Shown: positions 1-9,434 of the stretch, one piece after another | Numbering within the stretch: the stretch's first letter is position 1 | Layout of the letters: each line of letters begins with the position of its first letter | Assembly: GCF_029369745.1 (NCBI RefSeq) | Contig: NZ_CP120210.1 | Coordinates: forward strand, 6,758,001-6,822,000 | Source: Amycolatopsis sp. QT-25 | GTDB lineage: Bacteria > Actinomycetota > Actinomycetes > Mycobacteriales > Pseudonocardiaceae | Direction of reading: 5' to 3' | Length of the DNA: 64,000 nt | Translations under genes and position numbers: made by a program | The notes under the pieces: model-generated | What the model was told of the DNA's origin: nothing | Seen by the model: only the letters and a program-made list of their open reading frames with translations | The model's database searches: none

Positions 1-1
1 A

Positions 2-88
2 GTCAAGGCGTTGCGGGCCGAGCTCGCCGAGCAGCGCGCCGGAGTCAGTCCCGCAGCATCGGAGCCGCTAGGTACTGCTCGGGGATAG
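2..88 (+). CDS. C-terminal end of an unidentified protein (partial, doubtful)
   Basis: Reading from base 2, an open frame runs to a TAG stop at 86-88 and gives a short Ala/Glu/Arg-rich tail (LRAELAEQRAG in the middle) that could be the helical end of a protein entering from the left. It would overlap the 3' end of the opposing acyl-CoA dehydrogenase gene by 44 bases. With only 28 codons and no recognisable motif, it may be a chance frame. Confidence 0.25.
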   Translation, partial: VKALRAELAEQRAGVSPAASEPLGTARG

Positions 89-1931
89 CGAAGGCGTCCA
101 CGAGCGTCCGCGCGTGCGGGCGCAGGTCGGCGCACAGGGCGTTCACCGCGGCGGTGACCGCCTTCGAGCGCCCGGAGGTCAGGCGTCCGTGTTCCAGGAA
201 CCAGCCGCGATCCGCCTCGATGTTCGCGAGCGCGTAGAGATCGCACACCCGCTCCAGCAGCTCGCGGGCATCGGTGTCGGCGCAGCGTTCGATGGCGTCG
301 ATGAACGCTTCCAGCACCACCCGGTCGACGTGCGCGCGCCCGGCGCGCAGTACATGGTCTTGCGCGTCGTTGAAGACGCCGAACGGATCCGAACCTGCCT
401 TACGCAGGCGCTGCGCGACACCGCCGAGTACATGCTCTTCGCGGTCTTCGAACAGCTTCAACTGCCACTCACGCGAGTACAGCACGTCGCCGTCGTCGGC
501 CTCGGTGAGCCGTTCGACGACCTTGCGCGCGGACGTCCGCTCGATCACGGCCCCGACGAGCTGCTCCGCCACGAACCGCGCGGTCGCGAGCGGGCTGAGG
601 TCCTCGAATTGCTCCTTGTAGCTGGTCAGTAAGCCCTTCGCCACCAGCTGCAGCAGCACGGTGTTGTCGCCCTCGAAGGTGGTGAAGACGTCCGTGTCGG
701 CCTTCAACCCGGGAAGCAGGTTCTCGGAGAGGTAGCCGGAACCGCCGCAAGCCTCGCGGGCGGCCTGGATGGCCGCCGTCGCGTGCCAGGTCGAGACGGC
801 CTTGATCCCGGCCGCACGCGATTCCAGCTCTCGCTGCTCTTCTTCCGGCGCGTCCTCGGCGATGTCGTTCAGCTTCGAGACGAGTGCTTCCTGCGCGAAG
901 TGCAGGGCGTACGACGTCGCCAGCGCGGGCAGCAGTTTCCGTTGGTGGGCGCGGTAGTCGAGGATCACGACCTCCTCCCCGTCGGGCCGCGCGAACTGTC
1001 GCCGCTGCTCGCCGTACCGGATGGCCAGTGCGAGCGCGCGTTTCGTCGCGCTGCCGGCGCTGCCCGCCACGCTGACCCGGCCGCGGATGAGGGTGCCGAG
1101 CATCGTGAAGAACCGGCGGCCGTCGCTTTCGATCGGGCTGCTGTAGGTGCCGTCCTCGGCGACGTCACCGAAGCGGTTGAGCAGCGCCTCGCGCGGAACC
1201 CGCACCTGGGTGAAGGTGAGTCGTCCGTTGTCGACGCCGTTGAGGCCCGCCTTGCGGCCACAGTCCTCGATCTCGACGCCGCTCGCGTTCTCCCCGCGGA
1301 TCGGCACGAGGAAAGCGTGCACGCCACGCGATTCGCCGCCGGTGATCAACTGCGCGAACACCACCGCGACTTCGCCGTCGCGGGCGGCGTTGCCGATGTA
1401 CTCCTTCATCGCGCCCCGGTCCGGCGTGTGCACGACGAACTCACGGGTGGCCGGATCGTAGGTCGCGGTGGTGCGCAGCTGCTGGACGTCCGAGCCGTGG
1501 CCGTGCTCGGTCATCGCGAAGCAGCCCAGCAGCTCCAGGTCCTTGATCTTCCGCAGGTAACGCTCGTGGTGGCGTTCGGTGCCGAGCAGCTGCACCGCCC
1601 CGCCGAACAGACCCCATTGGACACCGGCCTTGACCATCAGCGAGAGGTCGCCGAAACCGAGCATCTCGAACGACATCACCGAGCCGCCGACGTCACCGCC
1701 ACCACCGTGCGCCGGATCGAAGCCGAGCCCCGGCCGGTCGGTACGGGTGAGGAGGCGCAGCCATTCGAGCACCTGGGCGCGGTGCGCTTCGACGCCGAGG
1801 TCGACAGGGTCCTTGAAGTCCTCCGCCGCCATCTGCGCGCGCACCGCGCGGCGGAGTTCGGCCCACCGTCCATCGAGGACGGTGGTCAGCGCGTCCGGGT
1901 CGATCTTCGCGGGAAGTCCTGGTGTGTCCAC
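45..1931 (-). CDS. acyl-CoA dehydrogenase / acyl-CoA oxidase family flavoprotein
   Basis: FAD enzyme of about 628 residues that introduces the alpha-beta double bond into an acyl-CoA thioester. An N-terminal helical domain is followed by the flavin-contact motif CFAMTEHGHGSDV near residues 137-149. The C-terminal half carries TTFEGDNTVLLQ, the EGDN form typical of long acyl-CoA oxidases rather than short dehydrogenases; its Glu is the presumed catalytic base. Length (over 600) also fits the oxidase-like branch. I chose the GTG at 1931 because GGAGGA sits six bases upstream; a longer ATG-started frame to 1973 has no such site. Chain length of the substrate cannot be read from sequence. Confidence 0.88.
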   Translation of the reverse strand: MDTPGLPAKIDPDALTTVLDGRWAELRRAVRAQMAAEDFKDPVDLGVEAHRAQVLEWLRLLTRTDRPGLGFDPAHGGGGDVGGSVMSFEMLGFGDLSLMVKAGVQWGLFGGAVQLLGTERHHERYLRKIKDLELLGCFAMTEHGHGSDVQQLRTTATYDPATREFVVHTPDRGAMKEYIGNAARDGEVAVVFAQLITGGESRGVHAFLVPIRGENASGVEIEDCGRKAGLNGVDNGRLTFTQVRVPREALLNRFGDVAEDGTYSSPIESDGRRFFTMLGTLIRGRVSVAGSAGSATKRALALAIRYGEQRRQFARPDGEEVVILDYRAHQRKLLPALATSYALHFAQEALVSKLNDIAEDAPEEEQRELESRAAGIKAVSTWHATAAIQAAREACGGSGYLSENLLPGLKADTDVFTTFEGDNTVLLQLVAKGLLTSYKEQFEDLSPLATARFVAEQLVGAVIERTSARKVVERLTEADDGDVLYSREWQLKLFEDREEHVLGGVAQRLRKAGSDPFGVFNDAQDHVLRAGRAHVDRVVLEAFIDAIERCADTDARELLERVCDLYALANIEADRGWFLEHGRLTSGRSKAVTAAVNALCADLRPHARTLVDAFAIPEQYLAAPMLRD

Positions 1932-2164
1932 GATTCCTCCGATGCGGTGCGGTCTGCGTTCAGCCTGCCGCACCGCATCGGGGGCCGCAGCACGAATCGG
2001 AGCGGTCTCCCGATGCTCGCCCCGTTCTCGAACCGCAGGTCATCGCCGTGCTCAGGACGTTTTCCGTGTTCGCGACGCCATCGAAGCGGCCGGCGCTCAC
2101 CCGCGGCCCTCGAACGTGTGAGTTGGGCGACTCTCTTCGGGGCGGACCGCGGAATCCCCCGGCC

Positions 2165-2764
2165 TCAGGAAAGGTCCGGTCCCTGCGAGCGGAGATCGTC
2201 CACTTTGGTCATCGCCTCCCGCAGCTCGGCGAGCCAGGCGTCCGCGTGTTCCCCGACCAGCCGGACGGCCCAGGCCAGCGCCTCCGACCGCGACCGCGCG
2301 ACGCCCGCGTCGACGAGGGTGTCGAGGACGAGGCGTTCCGGCTGCCGCAGCCTGGTCATGACCGGCGCCGAATGCGTGGTGAACAGGTGCCTCGTGCCAC
2401 CGAGGCGCGCCCCCCAGGCGACCTTGCGCTGATACCGGTGCTCGGCCTGGCGCGCGATCTCGATCCGCTCGTCGCGGGTCTCCTCGCGGAACCGGCTGAT
2501 CCGGCCGTCCTCGGCCGCCGCGCGGGCGGCAGCGTCGGCAGTGTCGGCGTGGTCGCCGGTGAGCGGCTGGAGTTCGCCGACGATGACGATCTCTTCCCGA
2601 TCCACCGTGACCTCGGGATCCCCGGTGAACCAGCCGTCCGGGAGCCGCCCGCCGAACCACGCGGCGGCGTCGTCCGCCGAGGGGATGTCCGCCTGCTGCC
2701 AGCCGCCCCGGCCCTTCCAGCCACTTCGTCCCATGTGTCTCGCCGTCCTGACGTAGGTGTACAT
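2165..2764 (-). CDS. conserved hypothetical protein with ribbon-helix-helix-like tail
   Basis: 199 residues, no signal peptide or membrane segment. The N-terminal part is Trp/Gly rich (GWKGRGGW), the middle is charged, and the C-terminal 60 residues (RLVLDTLVDAGVARSRSEAL, then a helix) resemble the strand-helix-helix of MetJ/Arc-type DNA-binding folds. The ATG at 2764 has GGAGG at ideal spacing; an internal ATG at 2734 is a weaker choice. It stands alone, with 233 bases to the acyl-CoA dehydrogenase start. I do not recognise a named family; the DNA-binding idea rests only on the SRSEAL helix pattern. Confidence 0.7.
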   Translation of the reverse strand: MYTYVRTARHMGRSGWKGRGGWQQADIPSADDAAAWFGGRLPDGWFTGDPEVTVDREEIVIVGELQPLTGDHADTADAAARAAAEDGRISRFREETRDERIEIARQAEHRYQRKVAWGARLGGTRHLFTTHSAPVMTRLRQPERLVLDTLVDAGVARSRSEALAWAVRLVGEHADAWLAELREAMTKVDDLRSQGPDLS

Positions 2765-2917
2765 GCTCGCCTCCGCGATTACATGATTACAACGCTACCG
2801 ACGCTACGCGCGCAACAGCCGATGTTCCGTTTTGTTCTCCCCCGGCGAAAATCCGAGGCAACCTGACGACCGGCGCGGACGTGTTCCCACCAGCGGTCGA
2901 CAGGGAAGGGGAACCCC

Positions 2918-3457
2918 ATGCTGAAGAAGGTCGTGCTCGGCGCTCTCGTGCTCGGAGCGGCCCAACTGGCGATGATCGCGCCCGCCACGGCGGCCACCGA
3001 TCCCAGTTGGTACCTCGGCCCGGGTGAAGTGGGGCCCGGTGCGCAGATCTACGCCGAGACCAGAGCCGGCGCGGGCGGCTGCACGCCGAAGGGACCGGTG
3101 ACCTCGTCGGGTCTCGCCGAGCCGATCACGTGGACCATCGGCGGGAACTTCGGGAAGTACGGCGGTTACGGGCGGGTGGTGAAGACTCCCGGCGAGTACG
3201 TCGCGACCCTCACCTGCTCCGACGGCCGGAAGTCGACCCGGCCGTTCACGGTGACCGGTGTTCCGCCTGCCACCACGACGAAGCCACCGACATCCACGAA
3301 ACCACCGAAGCCACCAAAGCCATCGAAGCCATCGAAGCCATCGAAGCCGACGAAGTCCGCCACGACCGAACCGAAGGCACCGCAGGTCGCGGTGAAACCG
3401 GCGGGGGCTCCGCAGACCGGCGGCGGCGCCTTCGGCCCTATGGCGTGGGATTGGTGA
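2918..3457 (+). CDS. secreted Pro/Lys/Ser-rich protein, apparently truncated at its C-terminus
   Basis: 179 residues with a classical signal peptide (MLKKVVLGALVLGAAQ, then a cleavage-like ATAA near residue 26), an Ig-like beta domain of about 90 residues with two Cys, then a PKPSKPSKPTK spacer. Exported actinobacterial proteins of this kind usually end in a transmembrane helix and basic tail after a PQTGGGA-type segment. Here PAGAPQTGGGA is followed by only nine residues (FGPMAWDW at the end) and a stop. The last 20 bases overlap the 3' end of the opposing DUF255 gene, so the anchor may have been lost when this junction formed. The ribosome site AAGGGGAA precedes the ATG. Confidence 0.75.
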   Translation: MLKKVVLGALVLGAAQLAMIAPATAATDPSWYLGPGEVGPGAQIYAETRAGAGGCTPKGPVTSSGLAEPITWTIGGNFGKYGGYGRVVKTPGEYVATLTCSDGRKSTRPFTVTGVPPATTTKPPTSTKPPKPPKPSKPSKPSKPTKSATTEPKAPQVAVKPAGAPQTGGGAFGPMAWDW

Positions 3458-5456
3458 GTTGAGCGCGCAGGTCCTCGGCGGTGGTGACCGGGCGTTCGCA
3501 GACATAGCCGCGGCACACGTACGCGGCGGCGGCGCCCGCCACCAGCGGCCGGTCGGCGAGCAGCGGCACCCCCTCGGCGTCCGGGACCCCGCTCACGACG
3601 ACGGCGCCGTCCGGTGCCGACGCGACGGCCGCGGCCAGCAGGTCCTCGCGTGAAGCGGGATCCGGCCCGACGACGGCCACCTGCACGGGACCGGCGGCGG
3701 CCGCCTCGGCGACGGTGAGCCAATGCCCGGCGAACCGCGGCGCGTGGGCGGCGAGCCGTCCCGCACGGGCCAGCGCCTGCTCGGCCGCCTCGCGGTAGCG
3801 GCCCACCTGCTCGTGCCCCGCCAGCACGGACGCGGTCAACAACGCGTTCGCCAGCGCCGAAGCCCCCGACGGGCTCGCGTTGTCGGTCGGGTCGGAGGGC
3901 CGCTGCACCAGCACTTCCGCGTCGTCGGCGGTGTCGTAGTAGGCACCCGGCGAGTCCGGGACACCGAAGTGGGCCAAGGCGAGGTCCAGCAAGGTGACCG
4001 CGTCGGCCAGCCAGCGCGGCTCGCCGGTCGCCTGATGGAGTTCGAGCAGCCCCTCGGCGAGACACGCGTAGTCCTCCAGCACTCCAGCCGTCGTGCCGAC
4101 GACGCCGTCGCGCGAGGTCCGGCGCAGCCGTCCGGCCACGAAATGGGTGTCCATCAGGAAAGCCGCGGCACGAGCCGCCGCATCGATCCAGTGTGGACGA
4201 TCCAGCCGCGAACCCGCTTTGGCGAGCGCACCGATCGCGAGCCCGTTCCACGCGGCGATGACCTTGTCGTCGCGGGCGGGCTGAGGACGCTCGTTTCGCG
4301 CCGTCAGCAGTGTGCGTCGCACCCGCTCATAACGTTCGACGTCCTCGGGGTGCGGCTCACGCAGCCGCAGAGTCGACGCGCCGTGCTCGAAGTTGCCCCG
4401 TTCGGTGACCTGGAACAGTCCGGCGGCCCAAGCGCCGTCCTCCTCGCCGAGTACTTCGGCGAGTTGCGCGGGAGTCCACACATAGGTGAGCCCCTCGACG
4501 CCGTCGGTGTCCGCGTCGAGCGAAGCGGCGAAGCCTCCTTCGGCCGTCCCGAGGTCGCGCAGCAGGAACTCCGCGGTCTCTTCGACGGTCCGCCGCGCGT
4601 AGTCATACCCGGTCACACCGTGGAACTGTGCGTAGAAACGCAGAAGCAACCCGTTGTCGTACAGCATCTTCTCGAAGTGCGGCACTTCCCAGCGCGGGTC
4701 GACGGAGTACCGCGCGAACCCGCCGGCGAGCTGATCATCGAGCCCGCCGAGCGCCATCGCCTCCGCCGTGTGCCGCACCGGGGAGAGATCGGCGCCGGTG
4801 CGCTCGTGGTGCCGGAGCAGGAAGTTCAACGCCATCGTCGGCGGGAACTTGGGCGCTCCGCCGAATCCGCCATTCGCGGCGTCGTAATCCTTGCGCAGCG
4901 AAGCGACCGCGGCTTCCAGCGCCGCGCCGTCCACGACGGACTCCGGCAGCGGTCCGCTCTTCTCCGTGAGGTGGGCGATGATCTGCCGGGCGCCGGAGCG
5001 CAGGTCGTCCGGGCGCTCACCCCAGGCTTCGGCGACCGCGACGAGCAGCTGCGAGAACGACGGCATCCCCGGCCGCGGCGACGGCGGGTAGTAGGTGCCG
5101 CAATGGAACGGCTCACCCTCCGGGGTCAGGAAACACGTCATCGGCCAGCCACCCTGACCGGTCATCGCCTGCGTGGCCGCCATGTACACCGAGTCGATGT
5201 CCGGCCGCTCCTCGCGGTCCACCTTGATGTTGACGAAGTTCGCGTTCATCAGCGTGGCGGTGGCCTCGTCCTCGAACGACTCGTGCGCCATGACGTGGCA
5301 CCAGTGACAGGCCGCGTAGCCGACCGAAAGCAGGATCGGCACGTTCCGCCGTTTCGCCTCGGCCAGCGCCTCTTCACCCCACGGCCACCAGTCCACCGGG
5401 TTCTCGGCGTGCTGCAGCAGGTACGGACTGGTCGCGGCCTTCAGGCGATTCGACAT
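3438..5456 (-). CDS. DUF255 (YyaL-type) thioredoxin-domain protein
   Basis: 672 residues from the ATG at 5456; a longer open frame upstream runs through the Hen1 gene and is a shadow. The N-terminal thioredoxin-like DUF255 domain begins LKAATSPYLLQHAENPVDWW and has a CHWC motif at residues 50-53, followed by a long alpha/alpha-toroid region like N-acylglucosamine 2-epimerases. The family is widespread but its substrate is unsettled; a redox or sugar-linked role is inference. In M. tuberculosis the counterpart (Rv1084, from memory) lies next to the small membrane protein and mca. Here the two are separated by the RNA-repair genes and an IS element. Its start is only 63 bases from the divergent hen1 start. 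Confidence 0.9.
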   Translation of the reverse strand: MSNRLKAATSPYLLQHAENPVDWWPWGEEALAEAKRRNVPILLSVGYAACHWCHVMAHESFEDEATATLMNANFVNIKVDREERPDIDSVYMAATQAMTGQGGWPMTCFLTPEGEPFHCGTYYPPSPRPGMPSFSQLLVAVAEAWGERPDDLRSGARQIIAHLTEKSGPLPESVVDGAALEAAVASLRKDYDAANGGFGGAPKFPPTMALNFLLRHHERTGADLSPVRHTAEAMALGGLDDQLAGGFARYSVDPRWEVPHFEKMLYDNGLLLRFYAQFHGVTGYDYARRTVEETAEFLLRDLGTAEGGFAASLDADTDGVEGLTYVWTPAQLAEVLGEEDGAWAAGLFQVTERGNFEHGASTLRLREPHPEDVERYERVRRTLLTARNERPQPARDDKVIAAWNGLAIGALAKAGSRLDRPHWIDAAARAAAFLMDTHFVAGRLRRTSRDGVVGTTAGVLEDYACLAEGLLELHQATGEPRWLADAVTLLDLALAHFGVPDSPGAYYDTADDAEVLVQRPSDPTDNASPSGASALANALLTASVLAGHEQVGRYREAAEQALARAGRLAAHAPRFAGHWLTVAEAAAAGPVQVAVVGPDPASREDLLAAAVASAPDGAVVVSGVPDAEGVPLLADRPLVAGAAAAYVCRGYVCERPVTTAEDLRAQLTNPTP

Positions 5457-5519
5457 GTCACCAGGGTCGCACGGGGAAAAGCGGGCGCGCAGAACGGCCG
5501 TCTGCGCGACACTCATCCG

Positions 5520-6926
5520 GTGCTCCTGACCATGACCACCACCCGGAACCCCGCCACCGATCTCGGCTTTCTCCTGCACAAGCATCCGGAGAAGGCACAG
5601 TCCTTCCCGCTTTCGGCCGGGAAGGCGCACGTCTTCTACCCCGAGGCGGCCCAGGAGCGCTGCACGGCGGCGCTGCTGGTCGAGATCGATCCGGTCGACC
5701 TCGTGCGCGGCGGCGGGACGTCGTCGACCCAGTACGTCAACGACCGGCCGTACGCGGGCGGCTCCTATCTGGCAGTGGCGCTGCGGGCGGTCTTCACCAC
5801 GGCGCTGGCCGGGCGCTGCGCGAACCGGCCGGAACTGGTCGACGAGGCGTTCCCGCTGGAGATCCGCGTGCCTTCGCTGACCGCGCGGGGCGGCGCGGAG
5901 GTCGTCCACAAGCTGTTCGAACCGCTCGGCTGGCAGGTCGACGCCTGCCCCATCCCACTCGACCCCGAATTCCCGCGGTGGGGCGCTTCCCGCTATGTCG
6001 ATCTCCGGCTGACCGGGACCCAGCGTGTCGTCGACGCGTTGCGGCACCTGTACGTCCTGTTGCCGGCTCTCGACGGGGACAAGCACTACTGGATCGGCCA
6101 GGACGAGGCCGACAAGTTGCTGCGCTCAGGCGAAGGGTGGCTCGCGGGGCATCCGGAACGGGAACTGATCACCAACCGGTACCTCGAACGCCGTCGTCCG
6201 ATCGTTTCGTACGCGCTCACCCGGCTGGCGGAAGCGGACGACGTGCCCGCCGAGGCCGAAGCGCGGGTCACCGAGCTGCCGGACCGGCCAGAACCACTGG
6301 CCGTCCAACGGCACGGGAGCGTGCTCGCGGCCCTGCGGGCGGCGGGCGCGCGGCGGGTGCTCGACCTCGGCTGCGGCGCCGGGGCGCTGCTGCGCGTGCT
6401 TCAGAAGGAGCCGTCGTTCACCGAGATCGTCGGTGTCGACGTGTCCGCGAACGCGCTCGACATCGCCGGCAAACGGCTGAAAAATCAGTCCGATGCGCTC
6501 TCGGCGGGAAAGAGTGCCTCGAGCGGGACGCGGATCACCCTGAAGCAGTCCGCGCTGACCTACGCGGACCCGTCGCTGGCCGGCTACGACGCCGCCGTGC
6601 TGATGGAGGTGATCGAGCACGTCGACGAGGAACGCCTGCCCGCGCTGGAGCACGCCGTGTTCGGCGTCGCCGCGCCGCGGACCGTGCTCATCACGACGCC
6701 GAACGCCGAGTACAACCGGCACTTCGAGTTCCTCGAAGAGGGCCGGTTCCGCCACGCCGACCACCGTTTCGAATGGACCCGCGAGCAGTTCCGCTCCTGG
6801 GCCGAGGGGGTCGCGACGCGGCACGGTTACGAGGTCCGGCTCCTTCCGGTGGGGCAGGAGTCCCCAGAATCAGGACCGCCGACCCAAATGGCGGTCTTCA
6901 CGTCTCGAAAGGAGGCCGTGGCATGA
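5520..6926 (+). CDS. hen1: Hen1, 3'-terminal RNA ribose 2'-O-methyltransferase
   Basis: 468-residue bacterial Hen1. With its Pnkp partner it methylates the 2'-OH of the repaired 3' end of ribotoxin-cleaved RNA so the site cannot be cut again. The N-terminal half (ATDLGFLLHKHPEKAQSF) is the Pnkp-interacting domain. The C-terminal half is a SAM methyltransferase with VLDLGCGAG from residue 280. The presumed metal ligands are in EVIEH (E363, E366, H367), with another His in the FRHADHRFEW region. I start at the GTG at 5520 because family members begin MLLT-TTT; an ATG at 5532 is the alternative. No clear ribosome site is visible. The stop overlaps the Pnkp ATG (ATGA). Confidence 0.93.
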   Translation: MLLTMTTTRNPATDLGFLLHKHPEKAQSFPLSAGKAHVFYPEAAQERCTAALLVEIDPVDLVRGGGTSSTQYVNDRPYAGGSYLAVALRAVFTTALAGRCANRPELVDEAFPLEIRVPSLTARGGAEVVHKLFEPLGWQVDACPIPLDPEFPRWGASRYVDLRLTGTQRVVDALRHLYVLLPALDGDKHYWIGQDEADKLLRSGEGWLAGHPERELITNRYLERRRPIVSYALTRLAEADDVPAEAEARVTELPDRPEPLAVQRHGSVLAALRAAGARRVLDLGCGAGALLRVLQKEPSFTEIVGVDVSANALDIAGKRLKNQSDALSAGKSASSGTRITLKQSALTYADPSLAGYDAAVLMEVIEHVDEERLPALEHAVFGVAAPRTVLITTPNAEYNRHFEFLEEGRFRHADHRFEWTREQFRSWAEGVATRHGYEVRLLPVGQESPESGPPTQMAVFTSRKEAVA

Positions 6927-9415
6927 AATTGACCATTCCCGACATGTCCCTCGTCGTGCTCGTCGGGGCCTCCGGCTCCGGCAAGTCGACCTTCGCGCGG
7001 ACGCGTTTCGCGCCGACACAGATCCTGTCCAGCGACTACTTCCGCGGCCTGGTGGCCGACGACGAGAACGATCAGAGCGCGTCAGCCGCCGCTTTCGACG
7101 TGCTCCACTACGTCGCGGCGAAGCGGCTCGAAGCAGGCCGGATCACGGTGATCGACGCGACGAACGTCCAGCGCGCTTCCCGGGCGAGCCTGGTGAAGCT
7201 GGCCAGGGAGTACGACGTCCTGCCGACGGCCATCGTGCTCGACCTGCCGGTGAAGATCTGCCAGGAACGCAACGAGTCCCGGCCCGACCGTGACTTCGGT
7301 GAGCACGTCGTCCGGCGTCAGCGCGGCGAGCTGCACCGCTCGTTGAAGTCGCTGGAGCGCGAGGGATTCCGTCGCGTGCACGTGCTGCGGAGCGAGGCCG
7401 AGATCGCCGAAGCGGAGATCGTCGTCGAGCCGCTGCGCAACGACCGGCGGGAGCTGACCGGGCCGTTCGACGTGATCGGTGACGTCCACGGCTGCCGCGA
7501 GGAACTGGAGGAACTGCTCACCGAACTGGGCTACGTCGACGGCGTGCATCCCGACGGCCGCACCGCGGTCTTCGTCGGCGACCTCGTCGACCGCGGCCCC
7601 GACACACCCGGGGTACTGCGCCGTGTGATGGCGATGGCCGAGGCGGGCAGCGCGCTGGTCGTCTGCGGGAACCACGAACAGAAACTGGTCCGCGCGCTCG
7701 ACGGGCGCAAGGTCAGGACGACGCACGGACTCGCGGAGTCACTGGAGCAGCTTTCCGCACAGGATGACGAATTCCGCGCGAAAGCACACGCCTTCTGCGA
7801 AGGGCTCATCGCGCACTACGTCCTCGACGGCGGCAAGCTCGTCGTCGCGCACGCAGGCCTGCCCGAGAAGTTCCACGGGCGCGCGTCCGGCCGGGTGCGG
7901 AGCACCGCGCTCTACGGCGACACCACCGGCGAGACCGACGAGTACGGCCTGCCGGTGCGACTGCCGTGGGCGCGCGACTACCGCGGCCGGGCGATGGTCC
8001 TCTATGGACACACGCCGACGCTGGAGCCGGAGTGGATCAACGGGACGATGTGTCTCGACACGGGCTGTGTCTTCGGCGGCAAGCTGACCGCTCTGCGCTA
8101 CCCGGAGCGGGAAGTCGTGTCGGTGAAGGCGAAGAAGGTCTGGTACGAGCCGGCACGTCCGCTCGAACCCGCGCGGCCGCTGGGCGGACGCGAACCCGCG
8201 GTACTGGAACTGGGCGACGTCACCGGGAAACGGATCGTCGAAACGCGGCACCACGGCCGGGTCGGGGTGTCCGCCGAACAGTCGGCGGCGGCGCTCGAGG
8301 TGATGAGCCGCTTCGCCGTCGACCCGCGCTGGCTGCCGTACCTGCCGCCGACGATGGCACCGTGTTCGACGTCCGCCATGGACGACTACCTCGAACACCC
8401 CGAGGAGGCCTTCGCCGAGTTCCGCGCGGCGGGTGTCGATCACGTCGTGTGTGAAGAGAAGCACATGGGCTCACGCGCCGTCGTGCTCGTGTGCCGTGAC
8501 GACGACGTGGCTCCCGCGCGGTTCGGGATCCAGGGGCCGGGTGCGGTGTACACCCGTACCGGACGGCCGTTCTTCACCCCGGAGCAGAACGCGCGGCTGC
8601 TCACCGGCGTGCGGGAAGCGGCTGCGGGACTGTTCGAGGAACTGGACACCGGCTGGCTGCTGCTCGACACGGAACTGCTGCCGTGGAGCGCGAAAGCGGA
8701 CTCGCTGATCTCGGGACAATACGCGGCCGTGGGCGCGGCTGCCCAGTCCGTGCTGCCCGCCGCCGTCGCTTCACTGGACGCCGCCGCGGCTCGCGGCGTC
8801 GACGTGGCGGAACTGCTGGAACGAACCCGGACCCGCGAGTCCACTGTGGACGCTTATCGGCAGGCGTACCGGCGCTACTGCTGGCCGACCGACGGCCTCG
8901 ACGGCGTCCGGCTCGCGCCGTTCCAGGTGCTGGCTTCGGAAGGACACGCGTACCACGACCGGCCGCACGCCTGGCACCTCGCGGTGCTGGACCGGCTCAC
9001 CGGCGACCTGTTCACGCGTACGCGGACCCTTTCCGTCGACACCACCGACCCGGCATCGGTGGCGCGCGGCGTCGAGTGGTGGCTGGAGCTGACCGGCGCG
9101 GGCGGCGAGGGCATGGTCATCAAACCGGCGGCGAACCTCACCCGCGGCGCACGGGGGCTGGTGCAACCGGGAGTGAAGGTGCGCGGGCGGGAGTACCTGC
9201 GGATCATCTACGGGCCGGACTACACACTGCCGGAGAACCTCTCGCGCCTGCGCAAGCGGGGTCTCAACCGGAAGCGGGCGCTGGCGTTGCGCGAGTACGC
9301 GCTGGGGCTGGAGGCGCTGGAGCGGCTGGCGCGCGCGGAACCGTTGTGGCGGGTGCACGAGTGCGTGTTCGCCGTGCTGGCACTGGAGTCGGATCCGGTC
9401 GACCCGCGCCTTTGA
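6923..9415 (+). CDS. pnkp: Pnkp, polynucleotide kinase-phosphatase-ligase for RNA repair
   Basis: 830 residues with the three-module layout of bacterial Pnkp. The 5'-kinase P-loop GASGSGKST is at residues 15-23. The metallophosphoesterase has DVIGDVHG at 183-190, then GDLVDRGPD and GNHE; it removes 2',3'-cyclic phosphate. The adenylyltransferase/ligase domain has motif I EKHMG with candidate nucleotidyl Lys513. The protein heals and, with Hen1 bound, seals broken RNA, typically tRNA cut by ribotoxins (known from Clostridium thermocellum). It is coupled to hen1 by a 4-base overlap, with AAAGGAGG just upstream. All signature motifs look intact. Confidence 0.95.
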   Translation: MKLTIPDMSLVVLVGASGSGKSTFARTRFAPTQILSSDYFRGLVADDENDQSASAAAFDVLHYVAAKRLEAGRITVIDATNVQRASRASLVKLAREYDVLPTAIVLDLPVKICQERNESRPDRDFGEHVVRRQRGELHRSLKSLEREGFRRVHVLRSEAEIAEAEIVVEPLRNDRRELTGPFDVIGDVHGCREELEELLTELGYVDGVHPDGRTAVFVGDLVDRGPDTPGVLRRVMAMAEAGSALVVCGNHEQKLVRALDGRKVRTTHGLAESLEQLSAQDDEFRAKAHAFCEGLIAHYVLDGGKLVVAHAGLPEKFHGRASGRVRSTALYGDTTGETDEYGLPVRLPWARDYRGRAMVLYGHTPTLEPEWINGTMCLDTGCVFGGKLTALRYPEREVVSVKAKKVWYEPARPLEPARPLGGREPAVLELGDVTGKRIVETRHHGRVGVSAEQSAAALEVMSRFAVDPRWLPYLPPTMAPCSTSAMDDYLEHPEEAFAEFRAAGVDHVVCEEKHMGSRAVVLVCRDDDVAPARFGIQGPGAVYTRTGRPFFTPEQNARLLTGVREAAAGLFEELDTGWLLLDTELLPWSAKADSLISGQYAAVGAAAQSVLPAAVASLDAAAARGVDVAELLERTRTRESTVDAYRQAYRRYCWPTDGLDGVRLAPFQVLASEGHAYHDRPHAWHLAVLDRLTGDLFTRTRTLSVDTTDPASVARGVEWWLELTGAGGEGMVIKPAANLTRGARGLVQPGVKVRGREYLRIIYGPDYTLPENLSRLRKRGLNRKRALALREYALGLEALERLARAEPLWRVHECVFAVLALESDPVDPRL

Positions 9416-9434
9416 CGCGCTTCGGACGTGCAAT

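Noticed and set aside
783..2432. 549-codon plus-strand frame opposite the acyl-CoA dehydrogenase gene
   Set aside because: Antisense shadow: no ribosome site and no recognisable domain, while the minus-strand gene has clear flavin motifs.
3723..5519. Upstream extension of the hen1 frame
   Set aside because: It runs opposite the DUF255 gene, is Arg/Gly rich and lacks family similarity; Hen1 proteins start at the LLT-TTT segment.
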